15,417 bases of DNA from Gammaproteobacteria bacterium (GTDB lineage Bacteria; Pseudomonadota; Gammaproteobacteria; S144-34), in assembly GCA_015494165.1 (NCBI GenBank), contig WGBS01000177.1, forward strand, positions 1 through 15,417. The letters are read 5' to 3'. Of the stretch, positions 1 through 7,622 are shown piece after piece; the first letter of the stretch is position 1, and every line of letters begins with the position of its first letter. The notes under the pieces are model-generated. The model saw only the letters and a program-made list of their open reading frames with translations. It was not told the DNA's origin and did no database searches. Position numbers and translations under genes: made by a program.

Positions 1-152
1 CGCCCCCTTCCCGCCGCACCGCGCCGGCCCCACCAGCCCAAAAGCCCCATACGTCCTCTCCTCCGTGCGCGCGGCCCCATTGTGCCCCAACAGCCACTCC
101 GCCGCCGGCTCGCCCCTTTCCCGCCCCACCGCTGCATCCGAATGTTCGAAGC

Positions 153-181
153 TTGCGGGAATGGCCCGTGGGGTCTATAGG
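153..181 (+). promoter_or_regulatory. candidate sigma70 promoter of the DsrC-like gene
   Basis: A TTGCGG hexamer (153-158) and a TATAGG hexamer (176-181) are separated by exactly 17 nt, pointing toward the DsrC-like gene. The -35 starts with TTG and the -10 with TATA. Transcription would begin near 188, giving a leader of about 54 nt. No other gene is visible in the first 240 bases. Prediction by eye only. Confidence 0.42.
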
Positions 182-241
182 GTAAGTACGGCTTTCCCGT
201 TCCGGTCAGTTTTCGGCAGCCGCCGAAGGAGGAGGACCGCC

Positions 242-616
242 ATGGCCGAGATCCCTGCCAGCGAGATGATGGGCGAGGGGCTGCCCGAGGCGCCGCCGCC
301 CGCGGACCCCGACTTCCCGAACGCCCCCGCGGGCTGGACCCGCAGCCGCGCCGAGGAGACGGCCCGGGCCGAGGGGCTCGAGCTCGGGCCGGACCACTGG
401 GAGCTGATCCGCGCGCTGCAGAAGTGGTACGCGCGCCACGAGGCCTGGCGCGTGCGGCCGCTCACCGACGCGCTCGAGGAGCACTTCCACCTGAAGGGCG
501 GCATGCGCTACCTGCGCACCATCTTCCCCGGCGGGCCCATCACCCAGGGCTGCCGCCTGGCGGGCCTGGAGCCGCCCCCGGGCGCCGTGGATCCCGGCTT
601 CGGCACGGCGCTCTGA
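242..616 (+). CDS. DsrC/TusE-family sulfur-relay-like protein lacking CysA
   Basis: A 124-aa protein of the DsrC/TusE family, small proteins that carry sulfur as a persulfide or trisulfide on C-terminal cysteines. The ATG at 242 is chosen because AAGGAGGAGG lies 6-7 nt upstream and family similarity starts after an acidic/proline-rich N-terminus. Family features seen are the LGPDHWELI segment (about residues 47-55), the helical middle, RYLRTIFPGGP and the GCRLAGL motif. True DsrC has two C-terminal cysteines: CysB in this GCR motif, and CysA 11 residues later in the penultimate position. Here CysB is present but the CysA position is Ala (PPPGAV), followed by an extra tail DPGFGTAL. TusE shows the opposite pattern (CysA only). 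It is therefore unlikely to do normal DsrC trisulfide or TusE thiolation chemistry. A regulatory or divergent-carrier paralogue is more likely (inference). It converges on the vapC-like gene with a 63-bp gap. Family certain; role unknown. Confidence 0.85.
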   Translation: MAEIPASEMMGEGLPEAPPPADPDFPNAPAGWTRSRAEETARAEGLELGPDHWELIRALQKWYARHEAWRVRPLTDALEEHFHLKGGMRYLRTIFPGGPITQGCRLAGLEPPPGAVDPGFGTAL

Positions 617-679
617 GAAGCCGCCGCCCGGTGCCAGGGAAGGACCCTTCTGTGAAGGCGGTCGAGGGGCCTCCAGCGA

Positions 680-1108
680 TCAGGGGAGAAGGTGGAGAAA
701 AGGGACCCCGGGATAGCGGTCGAAGTCACCGTCGAAGGCGACCAGCCTGTAGCCACCGGCTGCGGCGAAGGCCGCCAGATACGCGTCGGTCCAATGTCCG
801 CCGACGATGTCGCGGGTGCGGCTCCAGCGATCGAGCCGTTCGTCGACGCCCGGGGGCTCCCTCACGAGCTCGACGCCCGGCACCTGCAGCCAGCGCTTCA
901 AGGCGCGCCATGCGCCCGCCCCGTCGAGGGCGGCCGCTCCCATGATGCGGCGGTTGGTGAGGTGCCGCAGGAGGGCGAGCGCGGTCACCCGACAGAAGAC
1001 AGGCGTCTCGCCCGCTTCCTCATGCCAGTAACGAAGGGCGCGCTCGTGGTGAACGTGGTCAGGGGCGCTCAGCGGGAGCCGTACGCTTGCGTCCGGCAGG
1101 TCTTCCAT
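680..1108 (-). CDS. vapC: VapC-type PIN-domain toxin (possibly degenerate)
   Basis: A 142-aa PIN-domain protein, expected to be a Mg-dependent RNase toxin. Recognisable elements are an N-terminal DASV segment followed by APDHVHHERA (Asp6), a TALALLRHLTN segment (42-52), WTDAYLAAFA with Asp108, and LVAFDGDF with Asp126/Asp128. The ATG at 1108 lies inside the end of the upstream RHH gene (50-bp overlap), as is common for these cotranscribed pairs. Oddities: the first beta strand reads LPDASVRLPLS, with two prolines and an arginine where relatives have hydrophobic residues, and the usual VTFD reads VAFD. The acidic residues survive, but folding of the first strand may be compromised, so this may be a decaying toxin. 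It would act in the cytoplasm and be neutralised by the adjacent RHH protein. Confidence 0.78.
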   Translation of the reverse strand: MEDLPDASVRLPLSAPDHVHHERALRYWHEEAGETPVFCRVTALALLRHLTNRRIMGAAALDGAGAWRALKRWLQVPGVELVREPPGVDERLDRWSRTRDIVGGHWTDAYLAAFAAAGGYRLVAFDGDFDRYPGVPFLHLLP

Positions 1109-1367
1109 GCCTGGCCTCGTCCTCGGCCTCTTCCATCCTCCGTAGCATCTCCCGGGGGGTGGCGGGGATCGGTCTCCCGCGCGGCGGCACGATCACGGGC
1201 GGAGGCTCGCGGCGACCACGCTCGCCACCCTTGCCCCCCATGGACGTCTCCTTCAGCCCCTGCTCCAGGAAAAGCCGGACGAGCGCGCACAGCGTGGTGC
1301 CCTGGAGCGCCGCGCGGGCCTTGAGCGCTCGATAGAGCTCATCCGGCAGGTCGACCGTCGTCCGCAT
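1059..1367 (-). CDS. vapB: ribbon-helix-helix antitoxin, VapB-like
   Basis: A 102-aa protein starting MRTTVDLPDELYRALKARAA, a classic ribbon-helix-helix DNA-binding N-terminus (residues 1-40: short beta strand, helix, turn, helix). The basic, proline-rich middle and the acidic MEEAEDEARHG segment near residues 78-88 would be the toxin-wrapping part. It lies directly upstream of the PIN toxin gene and overlaps it by 50 bp, so the two are cotranscribed. The last 15 or so residues, beyond the toxin start codon, are read from toxin DNA in another frame. The ATG at 1367 has no Shine-Dalgarno sequence, but a TAGAAT box ends 7 nt upstream, suggesting a leaderless mRNA. RHH antitoxins normally repress their own promoter, and an inverted repeat spans this start site. 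Confidence 0.8.
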   Translation of the reverse strand: MRTTVDLPDELYRALKARAALQGTTLCALVRLFLEQGLKETSMGGKGGERGRREPPPVIVPPRGRPIPATPREMLRRMEEAEDEARHGRPAGRKRTAPAERP

Positions 1368-1383
1368 ATGGGCATTCTATGCG
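1363..1383 (-). promoter_or_regulatory. antitoxin promoter -10 box with overlapping inverted-repeat operator
   Basis: On the minus strand a TAGAAT box (1379-1374) ends 7 nt before the antitoxin ATG. A perfect 6-bp inverted repeat CGCATA/TATGCG (1378-1383 and 1363-1368, 9-nt spacer) straddles both the -10 box and the start codon. This is where an autoregulating RHH antitoxin would be expected to bind. The -35 region is poor (TGGAAG at about 18 nt), so the promoter may be weak or activator-free. Confidence 0.5.
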
Positions 1384-1446
1384 CTTGTGCGGGCCCGCTT
1401 CCACCGGCCCGTTCCTCAGCGGGAAACGTGCCCTTCCGAGACACGG

Positions 1447-1476
1447 GGAAAAGGAAAGGGCGCCGCAAGGCGCCCT
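1447..1476 (-). terminator. intrinsic terminator after tRNA-Leu
   Basis: On the minus strand, 14 nt past the tRNA CCA end, an 8-bp perfect stem AGGGCGCC/GGCGCCCT (1476-1469 and 1464-1457) with loop TTGC is followed by TTTCCTTTT. It would end the tpiA-secG-tRNA transcript before the vapBC pair. Confidence 0.82.
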
Positions 1477-1490
1477 CTCCTCTGTCGTGT

Positions 1491-1575
1491 TGGTGCCGAA
1501 GGTGGGATTCGAACCCACACGGCTTTCGCCACCGCCCCCTCAAGACGGCGTGTCTACCAGTTCCACCACTTCGGC
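1491..1575 (-). tRNA. tRNA-Leu (anticodon GAG)
   Basis: An 85-nt class II tRNA with encoded CCA. Acceptor GCCGAAG pairs with CTTCGGC, discriminator A. The anticodon stem CCGTC/GGCGG encloses loop TTGAGGG, giving anticodon GAG. There is a long variable arm and a T loop GGTTCGAATCC. It corresponds to E. coli leuU, which also lies directly downstream of secG. No promoter is visible in the 66 bp between secG and the tRNA, so it is probably processed from the tpiA-secG transcript (inference). Confidence 0.96.
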
Positions 1576-1641
1576 AAGGTTTCCTGCGGGCCCCAATTTT
1601 CGGGCATCTGCGGCCGTGCGCCAAGGCCCCCGGCGACCGGC

Positions 1642-2085
1642 CTAGGAGCCCCCGTCGCCCGCGGGTGCCGCGGGGACGTCGGCCGGCACGTCCGCGGGGG
1701 CGCCGCCCGCGGGCGCCTTGGCGGGCGCCTGCTCTCCCGCCTCCCCCGCCGGCGGCACGGGCGGCAGGTCCTGCGGCACCCCCTCCTCCGGCGCGGGCTT
1801 GGGGGCCGGCGCGGCGGGTGCCGTCTTCTCCAGCACGCTCGCCGGCTCGGCGCGGTGCGCCGAAAGGTAGGCCAGCGTGAGGCTGGTCAGGAAGAAAAGC
1901 GTCGCGAGCACGGCCGTCGTGCGCGTGAGGAAGGAGGCCGAGCCGCGCGCGCCGAACACGGTGCCCGAGGCGCCCGCCCCGAAGGCGGCGCCGACGTCTG
2001 CGCCGCGGCCGTGCTGGATCAGCACCAGCCCGATCAGGGCCACGGCCAGCAGCACGTGGACGACCAGCAGGACGCTCTCGAGCAC
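1642..2085 (-). CDS. secG: preprotein translocase subunit SecG
   Basis: A 147-aa inner-membrane subunit of the SecYEG channel. Two membrane segments are visible at about residues 2-23 (SVLLVVHVLLAVALIGLVLI) and 51-74 (FLTRTTAVLATLFFLTSLTL), joined by the conserved QHGRGADVGAAFGAGASGTVFG loop region, which is diagnostic for SecG. The start is GTG at 2085, with GGGAG about 10 nt upstream and 21 bp after the tpiA stop. The C-terminal 65 or so residues are an Ala/Pro/Glu-rich low-complexity tail with a PADV repeat, longer than the short tail of E. coli SecG (110 aa) and probably unstructured. The order tpiA-secG-tRNA-Leu is typical of many gammaproteobacteria. Confidence 0.95.
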   Translation of the reverse strand: MLESVLLVVHVLLAVALIGLVLIQHGRGADVGAAFGAGASGTVFGARGSASFLTRTTAVLATLFFLTSLTLAYLSAHRAEPASVLEKTAPAAPAPKPAPEEGVPQDLPPVPPAGEAGEQAPAKAPAGGAPADVPADVPAAPAGDGGS

Positions 2086-2106
2086 TTCAAGCCGCTCCCG
2101 GCGGCC

Positions 2107-2859
2107 TCAGGCCGCCCGGCAGATGGTGAGGAACTCGTCGGCCTTGAGCGAGGCGCCGCCGATGAGCCCGCCGTCGATGTCGGGCTGGGCGAAGAGGTCG
2201 GCGGCGTTCGAGCCCTTGACGCTGCCACCATAGAGGATACGGGCCACCTCGGCCACCCCCGCGTCGCGCTCGGCGAGCCGCGCGCGGATGAAGGCATGCA
2301 CCTCCTGCGCCTGCTCCGGAGTGGCGGTGTGGCCCGTGCCGATCGCCCACACGGGCTCGTAGGCGATCACCGCCTCGCGGAAGGCCTCGACGCCCTCGAG
2401 CTCGAGCACCGCATCGAGCTGGCGGGCCACGACCTCCTCGGTCACGCCACGCTCGCGCTCCTCCAGCAGCTCGCCCACGCACAGGATCGGCACGAGCCCC
2501 GCCTTGCGGGCGGCAGCAAAGCGCCGGGCGACGAGCGCGTCGCTCTCTCCGTACAGGTTCCGCCGCTCGGAGTGGCCCACGATCACGTAGCGGCAACCGA
2601 ACTCCGCGAGCATGGAGCCGGCGATCTCGCCCGTGTAGGCGCCCTCCTCGGCGTGGTCGCAGACGTTCTGGGCGCCCAGCGCGATGGGGCTTCCGGCCAG
2701 CAGCTCCGCCACCTGGGGGACGTAGACGAAGGGCGGGCACACCGCGACCTCGGCGCGCTCGACCGAGCCGATGCCCGCCTGGATGCCGTCCACGAGCGCC
2801 CGCACGCGCTCGCGCGAGCCGTTCATCTTCCAGTTGCCTGCGACCAGCGGACGACGCAT
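2107..2859 (-). CDS. tpiA: triosephosphate isomerase
   Basis: A 250-aa TIM-barrel enzyme interconverting dihydroxyacetone phosphate and glyceraldehyde 3-phosphate in glycolysis/gluconeogenesis. The catalytic set is complete: Asn9 and Lys11 in GNWKMN, His96 in VGHSERR, Glu168 in AYEPVWAIGTG, and the phosphate-binding loops LYGGSVK (209-215) and GLIGGAS (231-237). Length is standard. The ATG at 2859 is preceded by GGGAGGAGAG. Its stop codon sits in the loop of a GC hairpin just before secG. A candidate promoter lies about 30 bp upstream, so tpiA-secG-tRNA-Leu may form its own transcript apart from glmM. Confidence 0.97.
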   Translation of the reverse strand: MRRPLVAGNWKMNGSRERVRALVDGIQAGIGSVERAEVAVCPPFVYVPQVAELLAGSPIALGAQNVCDHAEEGAYTGEIAGSMLAEFGCRYVIVGHSERRNLYGESDALVARRFAAARKAGLVPILCVGELLEERERGVTEEVVARQLDAVLELEGVEAFREAVIAYEPVWAIGTGHTATPEQAQEVHAFIRARLAERDAGVAEVARILYGGSVKGSNAADLFAQPDIDGGLIGGASLKADEFLTICRAA

Positions 2860-2889
2860 GCCTCTCCTCCCGAGCGGAAGCCGCGCGCA

Positions 2890-2918
2890 AGCTTAACGGC
2901 CGTCCCGGGCGAAATCAA
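2890..2918 (-). promoter_or_regulatory. candidate promoter of tpiA-secG-tRNA-Leu
   Basis: On the minus strand TTGATT (2918-2913), a 17-nt spacer and TAAGCT (2895-2890) are followed by tpiA, whose ATG is about 30 nt downstream of the -10. The -35 is good and the -10 is moderate. It lies between a heptad-repeat array and the gene. Confidence 0.45.
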
Positions 2919-2933
2919 ACGGGTTCGGCGGGG

Positions 2934-2976
2934 ACGGGTGACGGGTAACGGGGGACGGGTGACAGGGGGACGGCGA
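2934..2976 (+). repeat. degenerate heptanucleotide tandem array A (ACGGGTG type)
   Basis: Successive 7-mers ACGGGTG, ACGGGTA, ACGGGGG, ACGGGTG are followed by an 8-nt ACAGGGGG and ACGGCGA. CGG recurs at a 7-nt period. It is in the 318-bp glmM-tpiA spacer, which holds no gene. The rest of that spacer has a tpiA promoter candidate, a GCGCGC/GCGCGC hairpin (3024-3038), REP-like palindromes and a second heptad array. Confidence 0.75.
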
Positions 2977-3080
2977 GAACGCCTGCGGTCGCGGGAGAGG
3001 CTGCCTGCTTCGATCAGATTGCCGCGCGCGAAGCGCGCACCAGCCCTCGCCTCCCGAACCCCGCCCCCCGTCACTCCCGA

Positions 3081-3143
3081 TTGTGGGAGGGGCTTCCAGC
3101 CCCGACCAGCCTCACCTGGCCTTGTGGGCCGCAAGCCGCGTCC
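3081..3143 (+). repeat. REP-like palindrome pair
   Basis: The first unit (3081-3106) begins TTGTGGGAGG and forms a GGGGCT/AGCCCC stem with loop TCC, ending CGAC. It closely resembles Pseudomonas/Xanthomonas REP elements (TGTRGGAGCGGCTT...GCCGCGA). A second, more diverged unit starts TTGTGGGCCGC at 3122 and ends GCCGCGTCC. Both are in the same orientation. Such REPs are usually spread by a RAYT transposase encoded elsewhere; none is in this window. Confidence 0.6.
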
Positions 3144-3144
3144 T

Positions 3145-3179
3145 CCGACGCCTGATGTCCGATGTCTGACCCCCGATTC
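3145..3179 (-). repeat. degenerate heptanucleotide tandem array B
   Basis: In plus-strand order the 7-mers are CCGACGC, CTGATGT, CCGATGT, CTGACCC, CCGATTC: a strict 7-nt period alternating CCG and CTG. On the minus strand the glmM TGA stop is immediately followed by this array, so it forms the start of the glmM 3' untranslated region. The core differs from arrays A and C, but the period and CGG content are shared. Confidence 0.65.
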
Positions 3180-4527
3180 AGGCCGACGCCGCACGGGCGA
3201 CCACCTCGGCCACCTGGCGCGCCAGCGCCTCGACCTCGGCGGGGTCCGGCCCCTCCACCATGACCCGCACCACGGGCTCGGTGCCCGAGGGGCGCAGCAG
3301 CACGCGCCCGCGGCCGGCGAGCATGGCCTCGGCCTCGCGCACGGCGTCCCGCACCGGATCCGCCTCGACCACCGTGCGGTCGCCGGCCTCGAGCGGGACG
3401 TTGACCATGTGCTGGGGGAGCTTGTCCATCCCCTGCTTGAGCCCGTGCAGGTCCTCGCCGGCGAGCACCAGCTCCTCGAGGACCTGGAGCGCGGAGACGA
3501 TGCCGTCGCCGGTCGTGACGCGGTCGAGGCAGATGAGGTGGCCGGAGGTCTCGCCGCCGAGCACGGCCTCGCGCTCGCGCATGCGCTCGAGCACGTAGCG
3601 GTCGCCGACGGCCGCGCGCTCCAGCCCGACGCCCAGCCCCTCCAGCGCCCGCTCCAGGCCGTAGTTGGTCATCAGGGTGCCGACCACCGGCCCGCGCAGG
3701 CGTCCGCGCCGCCGCCAGCCGCGCGCGAGAATCCACAGCAGCTCGTCGCCGTCCACCACCTCGCCGCGCCCGTCGACCATGACCACGCGGTCGCCGTCGC
3801 CGTCGAAGGCGATGCCGAGGTCGGCGCCGCGCTCGCGCACGGCGGCCTGCAGGGCCTGCGGCTGGGTCGAGCCGCAGCCGGCGTTGATGTTGAGCCCGTC
3901 GGGCTCGACGCCGATGGCGTGCACGCGTGCGCCGAGCTCGTCGAAGACGGAGGGCGCGACGTGATAGGTCGCCCCGTGCGCGCAGTCGACGACGATGCTG
4001 AGCCCCTCGAGGCTGCGCACCTCCGAGAGCGTGCTCTTGCAGAACTCGATGTAGCGGCCGGCGGCGTCCTCGACGCGCTCGGCCTTGCCGAGGCCGACGG
4101 CGTCCACGGTCTCGAAGGGGCGCTCGAGCTCGGCCTCGATCGCCTCCTCCACCGCATCCGGCAGCTTGCAGCCCTCGCGCGAGAAGAACTTGATGCCGTT
4201 GTCGTAGTAGGGGTTGTGCGAGGCCGAGATGACGATGCCCGCGTCGGCGTGCAGCGTGCGCGTGAGGTAGGCGATGGCCGGGGTCGGCATGGGGCCGAGC
4301 AGGCGGATGTCGATGCCCGCTGCCGAGAGCCCCGCCTCCAGGGCGGACTCGAACATGTAGCCCGAGATGCGCGTGTCCTTGCCGATGAGCACGCGCCCGC
4401 TGCCGCTGCCGCGCGCGAGCACGCGCCCCGCGGCCCAGCCCAGGCGGAGCACGAACTCCGCCGTGATCGGCGGCCGCCCCACCCGGCCGCGGATCCCGTC
4501 GGTGCCGAAGTAGCGCCTGCGGGGCAT
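3178..4527 (-). CDS. glmM: phosphoglucosamine mutase GlmM
   Basis: A 449-aa enzyme converting glucosamine 6-phosphate to glucosamine 1-phosphate, on the way to UDP-GlcNAc for peptidoglycan and LPS. The four alpha-D-phosphohexomutase domains are complete: FGTDGIRG (7-14), the phosphoserine loop VISASHNPYYDNG (99-111, active Ser103), the Mg loop DGDGDR (242-247), the substrate loop GGETSGH (324-330), and the phosphate-binding RPSGTEP (412-418). The ATG at 4527 follows GGGAGGGAGGAG. It lies 49 bp downstream of folP with no terminator between, so the two are cotranscribed as in E. coli. Confidence 0.97.
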   Translation of the reverse strand: MPRRRYFGTDGIRGRVGRPPITAEFVLRLGWAAGRVLARGSGSGRVLIGKDTRISGYMFESALEAGLSAAGIDIRLLGPMPTPAIAYLTRTLHADAGIVISASHNPYYDNGIKFFSREGCKLPDAVEEAIEAELERPFETVDAVGLGKAERVEDAAGRYIEFCKSTLSEVRSLEGLSIVVDCAHGATYHVAPSVFDELGARVHAIGVEPDGLNINAGCGSTQPQALQAAVRERGADLGIAFDGDGDRVVMVDGRGEVVDGDELLWILARGWRRRGRLRGPVVGTLMTNYGLERALEGLGVGLERAAVGDRYVLERMREREAVLGGETSGHLICLDRVTTGDGIVSALQVLEELVLAGEDLHGLKQGMDKLPQHMVNVPLEAGDRTVVEADPVRDAVREAEAMLAGRGRVLLRPSGTEPVVRVMVEGPDPAEVEALARQVAEVVARAASA

Positions 4528-4576
4528 GCTCCTCCCTCCCTGCGGTGGCGGACCCCGGCAGTATAGCGGGCCCGCC

Positions 4577-5413
4577 TCAGGGCCGGCACAGGGGCCAGGC
4601 GACGCGCAGCGCCTCCACCGTGGCGGCGACGTCGTGGACGCGGACGATCGCGGCACCCTTGCAGGCGGCGACCACGGCGGCGGCGACGCTCCCGTGCAGG
4701 CGCCGCTCCACCGGCGCGTCCCCCAGCAGGGCGCCGATCATGGACTTGCGCGAGACGCCGACCAGCACCGGAAGGCCGGTCTCCACGAAGGCGTCCAGCC
4801 GGCGCATGAGGGCGAGGTTGTGCTCGAGGGTCTTGCCGAAGCCGAAGCCCGGATCGATGAGGATACGCTCGCGCGGGATGCCGGCCGCCTCGCAGGCGGC
4901 GACGCGCTCGAGCAGGAAGGCGCGGACCTCGGCGACGACGTCGCGGTAGACGGGAGCGCGCTGCATGGTGCGCGGCTCGCCCTGCATGTGCATCAGGCAC
5001 ACCGGCACCCCGAGCTCGGCCGCCGCCTCGAGCGCGCCCGGGGCGCGGAGGGCGCGCACGTCGTTGACGAGGCCCGCGCCCGCCGCCACCGCGGCGCGCA
5101 TCACCTCCGGCTTGCTGGTGTCGACCGAGACGGGCACGGGGAGCTTCGACGCGACGGCCTCGATCACGGGCACCACCCGCCGGAGCTCCTCCTCCAGCGG
5201 CACCGGGGCAGCGCCCGGGCGGGTGGACTCGCCGCCGACGTCGATGATGTCCGCGCCCTCCTCGACCATGCGCCACGCGCGCTCGACCGCGGCCCCGAGG
5301 TCGAGGTAGCGGCCGCCGTCCGAGAAGGAGTCCGGCGTGACGTTGAGGATGCCCATCACGCGGGGGCGGTCGAGGACGAGCCGCCGCCCGCCGCAGTCGA
5401 GCTCACGCACCAT
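4577..5413 (-). CDS. folP: dihydropteroate synthase
   Basis: A 278-aa TIM-barrel enzyme joining p-aminobenzoate to 6-hydroxymethyl-7,8-dihydropterin diphosphate in folate synthesis; the family is the sulfonamide target. Signature motifs: NVTPDSFSDGG (24-34), GGESTRPGA (60-68), DTSKPEV (98-104), NDVRAL (117-122), DPGFGFGK (187-194), SRKS (221-224), RVHDV (258-262). Start choice is uncertain: ATG 5413 gives the usual short N-terminus, but GTG 5431 and GTG 5410 are also possible. For GTG 5410, GGGGAGG stands 5 nt upstream. First gene of the folP-glmM unit, with a TAGAAT -10 candidate about 100 bp upstream. Confidence 0.95.
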   Translation of the reverse strand: MVRELDCGGRRLVLDRPRVMGILNVTPDSFSDGGRYLDLGAAVERAWRMVEEGADIIDVGGESTRPGAAPVPLEEELRRVVPVIEAVASKLPVPVSVDTSKPEVMRAAVAAGAGLVNDVRALRAPGALEAAAELGVPVCLMHMQGEPRTMQRAPVYRDVVAEVRAFLLERVAACEAAGIPRERILIDPGFGFGKTLEHNLALMRRLDAFVETGLPVLVGVSRKSMIGALLGDAPVERRLHGSVAAAVVAACKGAAIVRVHDVAATVEALRVAWPLCRP

Positions 5414-5512
5414 GACCTCCCCCGCCTCCACGCTCGCCCTGTGCAGCCGCCCGCCGAACCGCCGCGCCGCGCGTCCGTGCCCACGGCGCCATGCACACGG
5501 AAGCGCATGGCG

Positions 5513-5541
5513 ATTCTAGGAAAGATCGAAATGCTCGCGAA
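5513..5541 (-). promoter_or_regulatory. candidate promoter of folP-glmM
   Basis: A TAGAAT -10 box (5518-5513, 5 of 6 consensus bases) lies in the ftsH-folP spacer with a weak TTCGCG -35 at 17 nt (5541-5536), directed toward folP. It stands just downstream of the ftsH terminator, in an island less GC-rich than its surroundings. Confidence 0.42.
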
Positions 5542-5570
5542 GCGCTCTGGCGGATCGGTCCGATGCTCCG

Positions 5571-5599
5571 CAAGAAAAAGGCCGGCGTCGCCGCCGGCC
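5571..5599 (-). terminator. intrinsic terminator of the rlmE-ftsH transcript
   Basis: Minus strand, 27 nt past the ftsH stop: a perfect 8-bp stem GGCCGGCG/CGCCGGCC (5599-5592, 5587-5580), loop GCGA, then TTTTTCTTG. Canonical structure. It separates ftsH from folP, unlike E. coli, where ftsH reads into folP. Confidence 0.88.
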
Positions 5600-5625
5600 C
5601 TGACGGTCCGTCCGCCGCCCGCGCC

Positions 5626-7563
<1,938 letters not shown>

Positions 7564-7622
7564 GGCGTAAACCTCTGAATTTCCGGGGCTATCCGGCCGA
7601 AACGGCCTCCCTCGCTTAGACC

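Noticed and set aside
617..679. Possible bidirectional terminator between the DsrC-like gene and vapC
   Set aside because: A small CCTTC/GAAGG stem (647-660) is present, but without a T-tract on either strand.
2934..3179. CRISPR array
   Set aside because: The repeats are 7-mers without spacers and are degenerate; no 25-40 bp repeats and no cas genes.
1387..4566. Plus-strand open frame of 1059 codons opposite secG, tpiA and glmM
   Set aside because: It runs through the tRNA, three real genes on the other strand and the repeat spacers; composition is typical of an antisense shadow.
3071..5276. Alternative minus-strand frames overlapping glmM and folP
   Set aside because: Arg/Ala/Pro-rich frame shadows of glmM and folP, which have full catalytic motif sets in their own frames.
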